Notes under the pieces: model-generated | Database searches by the model: none | Told to the model about the DNA's origin: nothing | The model's input: the letters and a program-made list of their open reading frames with translations, nothing else | Shown: in pieces, positions 8,071 through 16,356 of the stretch | How the letters are laid out: every line of letters starts with the position of its first letter | Numbering within the stretch: position 1 is the first letter of the stretch | Made by a program: the position numbers and the translations under genes | DNA from: Porticoccaceae bacterium | GTDB lineage: Bacteria; Pseudomonadota; Gammaproteobacteria; Pseudomonadales; Porticoccaceae | Assembly (NCBI GenBank): GCA_024644585.1 | Contig: JAHEHM010000013.1 | Location: 1-32,335, forward strand | DNA: 32,335 nt | Reading direction: 5' to 3'

Positions 8071-9505
8071 TTTTTATTTTCTTGATAACATTTGAGGTTG
8101 AGCAATCATTCACAAATTCCAGCACCTCAACGCGACCGCCATTAGCTAACACTGTATCTGCACCGGCAATATCTTCCACCTTGTAATCGCCACCTTTTAC
8201 CAGAATGTCTGGATTAAGAGCCTTGATTAAATTGGCTGGCGTGTCATCTTCTTCAATAGCGCCAAAAGGAATTACCCAATCAACCGAAGCCAGCGCCATC
8301 AGCACGGTTGCCCGCTCTTCTAACTTATTAATTGGACGGTCTGCGCCTTTGAGTCGAGTTATAGATTGATCATTATTCAAGCCCACTACCAGCTTATCAC
8401 CACGAGCTTTTGCCTGTGCTAAATAGCGCACATGGCCCGCATGTAAAATATCAAAACAACCATTGGTAAATACAATGGTTTCGCCCCGCCGTCTGGCCTG
8501 CTCAATATGATCAAATACTTGTTCAGTGGCCGGATGATAACGCTCACCGGTTTTACCCAGATACTCGGCCAATTTAGCTGATAATTCTTCAGGGGAAACA
8601 GTTGCTGCACCTAATCGAGTCACCGAAATCCCTGCTGCAACATTGGCAATCTCTACCGCTTGAGCCTCGGGCATCTGAGTTGCCAACATCACGGCAAGAG
8701 TAGCAATGACGGTATCACCGGCGCCAGTGACATCGGCTACTTCTAATGTTTGCGCACCAAAGTCATGCTTTTGTTGTGGCGATATTAATGACATGCCCTG
8801 CTCGGAACGCGTCAGCAGCATAGCGCCAAGTTTACAGTCTGAAATAATCTTTCTGACACTCTGGGCAATCTGCTTTTCGTCGCCTAAAAGCCCGCCAGCC
8901 GCAAGATATTCAGTTAGGTTTGGGGTGATAAAGTCGGCACCCGCATAGTCTGATAAATCTTTTGATTTAGGATCCACTAAAACTGTTTTACCCGCTTTTT
9001 TCGCCATGCTAATCATGGCGCTAATATTGGCTAATGACCCTTTGTTGTAGTCGGAAAAAAGCACCATCTCAAACTGATCAACCAAGGAGGCAAAGGCCTC
9101 ACTCAAAAGGTCAGCACTTTTTTGAGTAAATGACTCCTCAATATCCAGCCTAACGACCTGCTGGCGGCGGCTTAGAACGCGAATTTTGGTAATGGTGGGT
9201 GCCTGCGACTGCTTGACCAACCGAGAACTGATACCCTCGCCTTTAAGTAAAGTCTCTAAATGTTTGCCGTTATCATCATCGCCAATTATCCCTAGCAGGC
9301 TTGCATTAGCCCCAAGGTGTACGATGTTTTTTGCCACATTGGCCGCACCCCCGGCCTTATCTTCAAACTCTGAGACCTTGACCACTGGCACCGGGGCTTC
9401 CGGTGAAATTCGCCCGCTATCACCATGCCAGTACCGATCTAGCATGACATCACCGACCACCAGTATTTTGACGTCTTTGAGTTTTTGAAAATACGATAAA
9501 TCCAT
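8063..9505 (-). CDS. hldE: Bifunctional heptose-7-phosphate kinase / heptose-1-phosphate adenylyltransferase
   Basis: HldE carries out two steps of ADP-heptose synthesis: phosphorylation at C1 and, after GmhB acts, adenylylation. The 480-residue protein is full length. The N-terminal ribokinase/PfkB-like domain (about 1-325) includes [22 protein letters not shown] and the catalytic TGAGDT motif. The C-terminal nucleotidyltransferase domain (about 345-480) carries [18 protein letters not shown], the HxGH motif. The start codon overlaps the gmhA stop (TAATG), so the two genes are translationally coupled and ordered by pathway step. No key residue appears missing. Confidence 0.97.
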   Translation of the reverse strand: MDLSYFQKLKDVKILVVGDVMLDRYWHGDSGRISPEAPVPVVKVSEFEDKAGGAANVAKNIVHLGANASLLGIIGDDDNGKHLETLLKGEGISSRLVKQSQAPTITKIRVLSRRQQVVRLDIEESFTQKSADLLSEAFASLVDQFEMVLFSDYNKGSLANISAMISMAKKAGKTVLVDPKSKDLSDYAGADFITPNLTEYLAAGGLLGDEKQIAQSVRKIISDCKLGAMLLTRSEQGMSLISPQQKHDFGAQTLEVADVTGAGDTVIATLAVMLATQMPEAQAVEIANVAAGISVTRLGAATVSPEELSAKLAEYLGKTGERYHPATEQVFDHIEQARRRGETIVFTNGCFDILHAGHVRYLAQAKARGDKLVVGLNNDQSITRLKGADRPINKLEERATVLMALASVDWVIPFGAIEEDDTPANLIKALNPDILVKGGDYKVEDIAGADTVLANGGRVEVLEFVNDCSTSNVIKKIKTS

Positions 9506-10092
9506 TACTCAGCTTCCACCACAAGGGCATCAATTGCCTCGCACAACCAGTGACCGATAAACATATGCGCTTCTTGAATGCGCGCAGTTTCGTCATTAGC
9601 AATAATGATGGGTAGTTGAGCGATATCTTTAACTTTTCCGCCATCACGCCCCGTTAGAGCGACCGTACAGGCACCTATTTCATTAGCCGCGCTCAGTGCA
9701 AGATTGATATTGGCACTTGTGCCTGAGGTTGTGAGACCAATCACCAAATCTTCCGGCTTACACAGGCCTTTAACCTGTCGTTCAAATACCGTATCAAAAT
9801 GATAATCATTGGAATGGGCGGTTAAAATAGAGGTGTCTGTGGTCAATGCAATTGAGGCCAGTGGGCCACGCTCATTTTTATAGCGCACCATAAATTCAGC
9901 GGCTAAGTGCTGGGCATCTGCGGCGCTACCGCCATTGCCCATCCATATAACCTTGCCGCCGCTTCGAAGGCTCTTATTGCAGGCTTCGAGTAACGCCAAT
10001 ACAGAGTCATGGTAGCTATCCATTAGCTCAAATGCCTTTTTGTGGCGTTCTAGGCTGGCGAAATAGCTTTGTTTAATTTGGCTAGAAATCAT
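9505..10092 (-). CDS. gmhA: Sedoheptulose-7-phosphate isomerase
   Basis: GmhA converts sedoheptulose 7-phosphate to D-glycero-D-manno-heptose 7-phosphate, the first step to ADP-heptose. The SIS-domain motifs are clear: [37 protein letters not shown] and [19 protein letters not shown]. The metal ligands known from E. coli GmhA (His, Glu, Gln, His) have equivalents in DAQHLAAE and [12 protein letters not shown] use the ATG at 10090-10092, giving 195 residues as in E. coli and Pseudomonas homologues; the same frame opens at 10137 with 15 extra residues, and neither start has a strong ribosome binding site. It is coupled to hldE. Confidence 0.93.
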   Translation of the reverse strand: MISSQIKQSYFASLERHKKAFELMDSYHDSVLALLEACNKSLRSGGKVIWMGNGGSAADAQHLAAEFMVRYKNERGPLASIALTTDTSILTAHSNDYHFDTVFERQVKGLCKPEDLVIGLTTSGTSANINLALSAANEIGACTVALTGRDGGKVKDIAQLPIIIANDETARIQEAHMFIGHWLCEAIDALVVEAE

Positions 10093-10194
10093 AGTCACAG
10101 TTCGATTACTTTTTTGTAAAATTGAATTATTACACATTTAGCGCAGGCAGACTTCAATATTTAAATTGTCGCGATATATTGAAAACAACCAAAC

Positions 10195-11607
10195 CTAGTG
10201 CCAGAAGATAGAACCCTCAAGTTGGCCATAATTTTCTGAGTAAACGCTACTCCCCAGTGTCATAGATAAGCGCATAGGATTTTGCTGTAATTGTCGACGA
10301 TGCTCTAATTTAAATTCATAGGCAGTATCATATCGCGACTTGTCTTGTTGATTAATGGTTGTTAGGAAGGCCGTCCACCCCGCTGTACCTGAAGTGGCAT
10401 AATCCAATGAAATTTTGTTTGCAGTGGCTGGTATGCCATGACCAAAGTCCCTCTGATCCGCAATATAGTTGCCAAATACAAAACCACTGTTGGTGTTACC
10501 TAATGCGTAAAGGTGATGAACATACCACAGCGTTTTGTAGCGATTGAACTCATATCTCAAAGCAATTTTGTCGCTAATTTTCGGCATAAAAATACCCAGA
10601 CTAACAGCCTGATTGCCCACGCCTCGATTATTCCCCCGCTTAGTGTCTTCGCCAGCCAGCTCAGCATAAATTTCAATGGGCATACCTCTGTTTAACCGAT
10701 AGCTTGATGTAGCTGAAGCCATTTGATCGCCAAACTCTTTAGCTCGCTCTTCAGAAGTGGAAGTATTATCGTTAGCTGCAGGGTCAAAAAAAGCATTGAT
10801 AATATCGCTTGTAGACACCTCTCGAGGGCCGCCACCAAATTGCAGCATTCTATTAAAACCTAAGGTCCAAGATTCTGTTGGCCTTAAGCTTAAATGGGTA
10901 CCAATCAGGTGCGGGCTTCCGTCATACCATTGATCGAGATATCTAATTCCGTTTTTTACCTTATCAAGACGAGTATAAAATAGTTCAAAATTTGCCTGCC
11001 AAAAACGCTCAATAGGGGAAACTGTACTCAGTGTTAGCGAAGGCCCCATCTCGGCATTATTTGATATCAACTGAGAAGAAAAACTAAAGGGCGAATACCA
11101 ATGCTCCCTGTAGCCCAGATCTAACTGTAAATTTCCTTTACTGAAGCCGACAAAGGTATTGTAGGGAACCAAAGAGCCTGCATCAGCACGATATTCAACA
11201 CCGGCTTGTACCACTGTATAGTCGTTAGGTCGCCAGGAGCCCTCTGCAAAAGCCTGTAAATACTCATCAGAAGATAATCCTCGTTGATTGGCGATAGGCA
11301 TTTCTTGATCTACGGAAACACGGGCCACTAATCCTGCTCGACTCATTGAGTCATTGACTCGATAGGGTTCTAATCCATTATTTACAGCCTGATAAAGCGA
11401 TGGATTTGTGTTTTCTATCTGGTTAAGTGCCCGATCAATACTGGCTATTGAGTACGGCTTTTTCATTGGATTGCCGCTTGTCAGCAAGAACAGGTGGTCT
11501 ACTTGATTCTGCAAATAATTATCTGCACCAATCGGTAGGTAAACGCTTGGGGCTGCATTGGCTAGTGCGCTCACAAAAAAAATCATGCCGACAAAGCTTC
11601 GTAACAC
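10195..11607 (-). CDS. Capsule assembly Wzi-like outer-membrane beta-barrel protein
   Basis: The 470-residue product has a signal peptide (VGMIFFVSALANAAP) and then alternating, aromatic-rich beta strands typical of an outer-membrane barrel, such as LDLGYREHWYSPFSFSS and SWTLGFNRMLQFGGGPR. Overall pattern and length fit the Wzi family, whose E. coli member anchors group 1 capsule at the cell surface. The final residue is His after IFW, whereas many porins end in Phe or Trp. No capsule polymerase or export gene lies nearby, so surface polysaccharide attachment is only an inference. The start is GTG at 11605-11607 with an excellent AGGAG eight bases upstream. It faces the same way as gmhA-hldE, 102 bases upstream of gmhA, and diverges from waaA. 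Confidence 0.82.
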   Translation of the reverse strand: MLRSFVGMIFFVSALANAAPSVYLPIGADNYLQNQVDHLFLLTSGNPMKKPYSIASIDRALNQIENTNPSLYQAVNNGLEPYRVNDSMSRAGLVARVSVDQEMPIANQRGLSSDEYLQAFAEGSWRPNDYTVVQAGVEYRADAGSLVPYNTFVGFSKGNLQLDLGYREHWYSPFSFSSQLISNNAEMGPSLTLSTVSPIERFWQANFELFYTRLDKVKNGIRYLDQWYDGSPHLIGTHLSLRPTESWTLGFNRMLQFGGGPREVSTSDIINAFFDPAANDNTSTSEERAKEFGDQMASATSSYRLNRGMPIEIYAELAGEDTKRGNNRGVGNQAVSLGIFMPKISDKIALRYEFNRYKTLWYVHHLYALGNTNSGFVFGNYIADQRDFGHGIPATANKISLDYATSGTAGWTAFLTTINQQDKSRYDTAYEFKLEHRRQLQQNPMRLSMTLGSSVYSENYGQLEGSIFWH

Positions 11608-11722
11608 TGGGCTATCTCCTAATAGTCATTTAAGATCCTTAATATCATTTATATAAGCAGTTTTTATATCTAAACAGATGGCCACAATGCTAAGATAATC
11701 AGGATTATTTTAGGAATAATAA

Positions 11723-12979
11723 ATGGTTCGCGCTGCATATTCACTTGTTTTATATCTTTTAAGCCCGATTATATTTTTCCATCTTTGGAGTCGTGGCCTA
11801 AAGAACAAATCCTATCGCGGGCGCTTGGCTGAGCGCCTAGGGTTTTATCGCGGGCAACTCAAACCTGATAGCTTAGTGCTTCACTGCGCCTCGGTTGGCG
11901 AAATCATGGCTGCAAGGCCACTCATTAACAGGGTTCTTTCAGAAACCCCTAATCAAACACTAACCATCACCTGTAATACCCCCAGTGGCTCTGAGCAAAT
12001 TGATAAGCTGTTTGGCGATTCCGTTCAGCACATCTATTTGCCGTTAGATTTTCCGGGCAGCGTGGCGCGTTTCTTAGAAAAACTAAAGCCCAAGGCCTTG
12101 GTTATTTTAGAAACCGAGCTTTGGCCAAATTTAATCGTTAAATCCAAACAGTATCAACTGCCTGTTTTGATTGTTAATGGCCGACTTTCTGCAAAGTCTT
12201 TAAGCAAATACCAATTATTTTCATCCTTAAGCAAAGAATTAATGGGTTCTATCTCTATGGTAGCCGGGCATAGTGAAGAGGATCTTAGTCGCTTTAAGCA
12301 ACTGGGGCTAGATGATGCCAAAGCTTCAGCTACTGGCTCCATAAAGTTTGATATCCGCATCACCGATCAGGCCCGCAAAAACGCAGAAAAACTCAAAGCC
12401 CAACTGGCTAGTTATGATTTTGTTTGGGTTGCAGGCTCCACGCACCCAAAGGAACATGAGCAGGTATTGGAGGCTCATAGTCTGCTTAGCAAAAACAGTA
12501 ACAGTTTATTGATTATAGCGCCGCGCCATATGGAGCAATTTAAACCCGTTGCTGAGTTACTATCAGGTTCAAAAATAGCCTTCGCCGAGCGCAGCAAGAA
12601 CAACCTAAACGGACAACCTGTTTTACTTGCGGATAGCATGGGAGAGTTGATGACTTTTTTTGGCGTAGCAAACTGCGCATTTATTGGTGGTAGTCTTATC
12701 GACCGCGGGGGACACAATCCACTAGAAGCGGCGGCATGGTCTATACCGGTAATTACCGGCCCTAGCTACTACAACTTCGCACAGATTTACCCTCAGCTAA
12801 TCGCCAAAAAGGGCTGCATTGAGGTAGCTTCAGCTAAGGCCCTGAGCGAACAGCTACAAGCCTTCGCAAGTGAGCCAGAGCAAGCCTTGAGGCAAGGACA
12901 GAGTGCACTTGAAATAGTGACAAAAAACCAAGGAGCACTGGATAAAACGTTTAATCTTGTATTAAAGTTTTTATCCTAA
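11723..12979 (+). CDS. waaA: Kdo transferase, lipid A to Kdo-lipid A
   Basis: WaaA attaches Kdo residues to the lipid A precursor at the cytoplasmic face of the inner membrane. The 418-residue GT30 protein has an N-terminal hydrophobic anchor (SLVLYLLSPIIFFHLW), the acceptor-side motif LHCASVGEIMAARPLI with the catalytic Glu, ETELWPNLI, and the C-terminal donor-site motif GGSLIDRGGHNPLEAAAW. AGGA lies about 8 bases before the ATG. Whether it adds one or two Kdo units cannot be told; the presence of kdkA nearby suggests a phosphorylated Kdo, as in Haemophilus or Vibrio. It converges on the SCO1 gene with three bases between stop codons. Confidence 0.95.
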   Translation: MVRAAYSLVLYLLSPIIFFHLWSRGLKNKSYRGRLAERLGFYRGQLKPDSLVLHCASVGEIMAARPLINRVLSETPNQTLTITCNTPSGSEQIDKLFGDSVQHIYLPLDFPGSVARFLEKLKPKALVILETELWPNLIVKSKQYQLPVLIVNGRLSAKSLSKYQLFSSLSKELMGSISMVAGHSEEDLSRFKQLGLDDAKASATGSIKFDIRITDQARKNAEKLKAQLASYDFVWVAGSTHPKEHEQVLEAHSLLSKNSNSLLIIAPRHMEQFKPVAELLSGSKIAFAERSKNNLNGQPVLLADSMGELMTFFGVANCAFIGGSLIDRGGHNPLEAAAWSIPVITGPSYYNFAQIYPQLIAKKGCIEVASAKALSEQLQAFASEPEQALRQGQSALEIVTKNQGALDKTFNLVLKFLS

Positions 12980-12982
12980 TAT

Positions 12983-13627
12983 CTAGAATTTACTACTGCC
13001 CGCAATAGACCGCCAAGTACTTCGCATGGTAATTTCTGTGTGCGGCGCTTTAAAGAAACCATGATAGTCGCCCATGGGGTTAACCAAAATCAGCTGAGTA
13101 CTATGATCTACAGTGTAGTCATCGCCGCTGAGAGGCACCTGATTATAGGCCACATTAAGTTCTGCAGTTAACCTGCGAATCAAATGCTTATTACCTGTGA
13201 CACCGGTAAATTCTGAATTGAAGTAGGGCACATATTCGGCCAACTTCTCTACCGTATCACGCTCTGCATCTAAAGAAATCATAACCACCTGAAGTCGCTC
13301 TTTCTCACTGTCTTTTAGCTTGCTGTAGGTATCATTGAGCATGGCAAGAGTCGTAGGGCAGATATCTGGGCAGTGAGTAAAACCAAAGAAAACAATAGTC
13401 CAAATATCTTTCATCTTGGATTTATTAAATACCTGTCCTCGATGATCCTGTAATTCAAAGTCACTAAAAATTCTCGGCTTATCCAAAACAATCGCGCCAT
13501 TAATCTGCAGTTCTTCTTTGGACATAATCACGGGCTGATTCATACGCCACGCAAAACCGTAGACCACCAGCAATATAAAGCCAATTAAGACCACAATAGT
13601 CATTCTAATTCTGTTTTTTTGTTCCAT
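12983..13627 (-). CDS. SCO1/SenC copper chaperone for cytochrome c oxidase
   Basis: SCO1 delivers copper to, or reduces, the CuA centre of oxidase subunit II. The 214-residue protein has one N-terminal membrane anchor (TIVVLIGFILLVVYGFAW) and a periplasmic thioredoxin fold. Copper ligands are complete: Cys86 and Cys90 in GFTHCPDICP, and His175 in TVDHSTQL. AAGG lies 10 bases before the ATG. It is the last gene of the leftward oxidase assembly run, 36 bases after cyoE. The pairing with a shorter SCO-like protein upstream (14594-15205) that lacks the His is notable. Confidence 0.95.
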   Translation of the reverse strand: MEQKNRIRMTIVVLIGFILLVVYGFAWRMNQPVIMSKEELQINGAIVLDKPRIFSDFELQDHRGQVFNKSKMKDIWTIVFFGFTHCPDICPTTLAMLNDTYSKLKDSEKERLQVVMISLDAERDTVEKLAEYVPYFNSEFTGVTGNKHLIRRLTAELNVAYNQVPLSGDDYTVDHSTQLILVNPMGDYHGFFKAPHTEITMRSTWRSIAGSSKF

Positions 13628-13663
13628 ATTGATTTGACCTTAAATGCCGCGAGTAAAATTAAA

Positions 13664-14563
13664 TTAAATACCTACCGACTGCACTAAGTAGTGGTCGAGT
13701 AGCATAATGACAAACAGCAGCATCAAATACAGAATGGAATATTTAAAGGTTCTCATTCCTGAGTCTTTATTCAGCCACATCAGCGCGGAATAGAATAAAA
13801 ATCCTGCGCCTAAAATTAAGCATCCCGCTAAATACAACCAGCCGAAAAGGCCAGTGAGATAGGGCATAACTGTTACCACGATAAGCATCAGGGTATACAG
13901 CACAATGTTAATTTTGGTGTAGGTGTCGCCATGAGTCACTGGCAACATGGGGATATCTGCCTTGGCATATTCTTCTTTACGATGCAGTGCCAGAGCCCAA
14001 AAATGCGGTGGCGTCCAAGCAAAAATAATCAGAACTAGCAGGAGGGCGTTGTAATGCACCTCGCCAGTTACCGCAACCCAACCCAGGAGGGGTGGCGCAG
14101 CACCAGCTAGCCCGCCAATCACAATATTCTGTGGCGTAGCTCGCTTAAGGTACATGGTGTAAATAAAGGCATAGCCAATAGAAGACGCCAACGTCAGCCA
14201 AGCTGTTAGTAGATTGGTGAAAAGCACCAATATAACAACACCCAAAAGCCCCGTTAACAGCGCAAAAATTATGGCTTGATTGGGGCTAAGTCGACCCTTA
14301 GCAATAGGTCGATTTGCGGTACGCGCCATCTTTTCATCAATATGTCGATCCACCACATGATTCACTGCCGCGGCAGCGCCGGCGCATAGGGCAATTCCGA
14401 GGTTACCAAAAATTAAAATATCTAGTGGCACGGCGCCAGGCGTAGCCAGAAGCATGCCAATCAACGAGGTAAGTAGCATCAGCACCACAACATTAGGCTT
14501 ACATAGCTCTAAGTAGTCTCGCCAGCTGACTCCAGTTTGATTATCTATTTTTGACTCCAACAT
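13664..14563 (-). CDS. cyoE: Protoheme IX farnesyltransferase (heme O synthase)
   Basis: CyoE/CtaB adds a farnesyl group to heme B to give heme O, the precursor of heme A. The 299-residue polytopic protein of the UbiA family has the diagnostic motif [19 protein letters not shown] and a second acidic region near [16 protein letters not shown], with about nine hydrophobic helices. GGAG precedes the ATG by four bases. Only 30 bases separate it from the upstream gene, so there is no room for the COX15/ctaA heme A synthase gene that usually sits here. In a caa3/aa3 oxidase cluster it would be called ctaB; the symbol cyoE follows common annotation. Confidence 0.96.
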   Translation of the reverse strand: MLESKIDNQTGVSWRDYLELCKPNVVVLMLLTSLIGMLLATPGAVPLDILIFGNLGIALCAGAAAAVNHVVDRHIDEKMARTANRPIAKGRLSPNQAIIFALLTGLLGVVILVLFTNLLTAWLTLASSIGYAFIYTMYLKRATPQNIVIGGLAGAAPPLLGWVAVTGEVHYNALLLVLIIFAWTPPHFWALALHRKEEYAKADIPMLPVTHGDTYTKINIVLYTLMLIVVTVMPYLTGLFGWLYLAGCLILGAGFLFYSALMWLNKDSGMRTFKYSILYLMLLFVIMLLDHYLVQSVGI

Positions 14564-14593
14564 ATTCTCCGAATAACGATTTAAATCGCTGAA

Positions 14594-15205
14594 TTAACGA
14601 TCAGGGGAGTATTTTAACAGATGTTTAAGGTCATCAAGCAGTCCATTCGCATCATTGTCTGCTGTAAAGTACAGAATCGCCTTATTATCTGGGGTTACCA
14701 CAAAATATCGCGTGCTCACCATGTCCCATTCAGCGGAGTTATTAACCAATAATTGCTTAAATTGGGCAGTATCAAGATCCGCTAACTGTAAAAATGGGTG
14801 CTGCTCGGTTAGCCATTGCTCATCTAACAATTGATTTGGACTCTGAAGAAAAACGCGTTGCACACGACCGGTGTACTTACCTAACAACATATGAATCTGG
14901 CGGGTATTTAATAGAATATCTTCGCAGACCTGACCGCAGGTATCACCGCCTACAATAACAATTTGCCATTTAGGTTTTTCGGTGGCTGGAATAGCATTCA
15001 GCAAAGAGCTGACATCAAGCGCAGGCTTTACTAGCTGACCCTGATTTGTGGTACCAAATAATTCAATCATTTTTTGTCGCTGTTCCTCGGACTTGGGCAC
15101 CATAAGGAAACCAACTGCGATAACACCAAAGACAATTATCAACATTAACCAAATTTGATATCTAAAACTTTTTTGTTTGGCATCCAATGACTTCTGATCT
15201 GACAT
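14594..15205 (-). CDS. Membrane-anchored SCO/thioredoxin-like protein with CxxxC, oxidase cluster
   Basis: I know of no established function for this 203-residue protein, though unnamed proteins occupy this position in related cox clusters. It has one N-terminal membrane segment (about 18-36, IWLMLIIVFGVIAVGFLMV) and a presumed periplasmic domain. Cys90 and Cys94 form CxxxC in GGDTCGQVCED, placed as in SCO1 (Cys86/Cys90). The C-terminal segment STRYFVVTPDNKAILYF aligns by eye with STQLILVNPMGDYHGFF of SCO1, but the SCO1 copper ligand His (DHST) is replaced (DMVST). It may be a thiol reductant or a degenerate SCO used in CuA assembly. AGGA lies about 8 bases before the ATG. It lies between SURF1 (17-base gap) and cyoE. 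Confidence 0.8.
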   Translation of the reverse strand: MSDQKSLDAKQKSFRYQIWLMLIIVFGVIAVGFLMVPKSEEQRQKMIELFGTTNQGQLVKPALDVSSLLNAIPATEKPKWQIVIVGGDTCGQVCEDILLNTRQIHMLLGKYTGRVQRVFLQSPNQLLDEQWLTEQHPFLQLADLDTAQFKQLLVNNSAEWDMVSTRYFVVTPDNKAILYFTADNDANGLLDDLKHLLKYSPDR

Positions 15206-15222
15206 AATTTATTCCTGTAATC

Positions 15223-15993
15223 TTATTCGGGAAGTTTATTTTTTCGCTGCTTAAGCCAGCTCACGAGATTTGAGTTAGCAATAATCGTCATTATGAGCAG
15301 GGTGATGGCCATAGCAAACCACTGTACGGCATAGCCAACATGCTTCTCTGGCTGAACAGCTACCGTTGTCCAGCCCGTTTTAAGCGCACCGATAGAATCT
15401 TGGTCTAGGCGCAGCTGGTAGGGCATAAAAGGCTCATTAAATAGCTCTTCCGCTCTTTCTAGGGTAATCCAGCCCACTCGGCTGGGCCAGTCTTGCACCT
15501 GACGAATACCATCATCTAAACGATAGCCACCTTTTAAGGCACGATACAGATAACCTCGCAACTGAATCTCACCTTCTATAGGCGAAATCGAGGGCAATAT
15601 ACCACGATCCAAAGAGGCTTCAACCCAACCTCTATTAATCAGCAATTTCTCTTTCACACCCGACAGCGTCACTGACTGTAATATCTCATAACCCGGGCGG
15701 CCATTCTTCACCTTATTATCGAGAATAATGATGCGCTGATTGTCCACCTTCGCGCGAATCCATGCCAGTCGATACTGCTGATCATCTCCAGAGGCTAGCT
15801 CTTCGGCACTTACAACAGGGGGTAGCTGCTGATTACGAGCATGATGATCAACAATCTGTTGTTTTTCATCCCCGCGCTGCAACTGCCATGAGCCCAAACT
15901 AACTAAAAAGGGCAGCATTAGTAACGAAAACACTAATAACTTAGCGTTGGGTTGCCATTTAAAGCTATTAGTTTTTTGAGCCGAGTCAGTCAT
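15223..15993 (-). CDS. SURF1 family cytochrome oxidase assembly protein
   Basis: SURF1 proteins help insert heme A into subunit I of cytochrome c oxidase. The 256-residue product has the expected two membrane segments, one N-terminal (LLVFSLLMLPFLVSLGSW) and one C-terminal (VQWFAMAITLLIMTIIANS), enclosing a periplasmic domain. The family's opening signature GSWQLQRGDEKQ and the LLINRGWVEA segment are present. Its gene diverges from the DUF2909 gene with about 40 bases between starts, and leads the SURF1-SCO-like-cyoE-SCO1 run. AGGA lies about 15 bases before the ATG, a loose spacing. Confidence 0.93.
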   Translation of the reverse strand: MTDSAQKTNSFKWQPNAKLLVFSLLMLPFLVSLGSWQLQRGDEKQQIVDHHARNQQLPPVVSAEELASGDDQQYRLAWIRAKVDNQRIIILDNKVKNGRPGYEILQSVTLSGVKEKLLINRGWVEASLDRGILPSISPIEGEIQLRGYLYRALKGGYRLDDGIRQVQDWPSRVGWITLERAEELFNEPFMPYQLRLDQDSIGALKTGWTTVAVQPEKHVGYAVQWFAMAITLLIMTIIANSNLVSWLKQRKNKLPE

Positions 15994-16032
15994 CTGTGGT
16001 TAAATGTTCCTATCTCAACAATGGATTCAATC

Positions 16033-16296
16033 ATGTTACTAAAAGTCATTATCATCATTTTGTTTATCGGTGTCATCGCTAGCTTATTTGGCGGGCTGAA
16101 TTTTCTCGTGAAAGACATGGGTAATTCAAGCAAGCGTTTACTTTACGCATTAGGCATTAGGATTGGCCTTGCCACTGTATTAATTGCCTGTGTTATCTAT
16201 GGCGTCTCAAGTGGCCAATTAAATAGTACCGCGCCTTGGGATCGTCAACTGCATCCCGAGAATGTTACTCCCTACCAACCGGCTACCAAACAATAA
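16033..16296 (+). CDS. DUF2909-type twin transmembrane protein of the oxidase cluster
   Basis: This is a small inner-membrane protein with two hydrophobic helices (VIIIILFIGVIASLFGGL and GIRIGLATVLIACVIYGV) joined by a short loop containing FLVKDMG, typical of the twin-TM DUF2909 family found between coxC and SURF1 in gammaproteobacteria. Function is unknown; a role in oxidase assembly or stability is inferred from context. I take the ATG at 16033 (87 residues, start MLLKV) because the family begins at that hydrophobic helix; the ATG at 16021 would add four residues. The longer frame from 15952 is antisense to SURF1 and not credible. It is the only rightward gene in the oxidase block and ends in a shared hairpin terminator. 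Confidence 0.82.
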   Translation: MLLKVIIIILFIGVIASLFGGLNFLVKDMGNSSKRLLYALGIRIGLATVLIACVIYGVSSGQLNSTAPWDRQLHPENVTPYQPATKQ

Positions 16297-16310
16297 TCCC
16301 GTAAAAACAA

Positions 16311-16337
16311 AAACGGCCAGGCAATGCCTGGCCGTTT
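16311..16337. terminator. Bidirectional hairpin terminator between DUF2909 gene and coxC
   Basis: A perfect 12-base-pair inverted repeat, aaacggccaggc / gcctggccgttt, with a 3-base loop, sits between the convergent stop codons at 16296 and 16357. The A-rich bases on the left and the TTT on the right make it usable from both strands. It is the clearest intrinsic terminator in the window. Confidence 0.92.
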
Positions 16338-16356
16338 AATTCAAGCTACGACTGTT

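Noticed and set aside
12983-13627. SCO1 as a degenerate or duplicated copy
   Set aside because: Both cysteines and the copper-binding His are present and spacing is normal; the degenerate partner is the protein at 14594-15205.
15952-16032. Longer start for the DUF2909 gene at 15952
   Set aside because: It would be antisense to the SURF1 start and adds a segment without family likeness.
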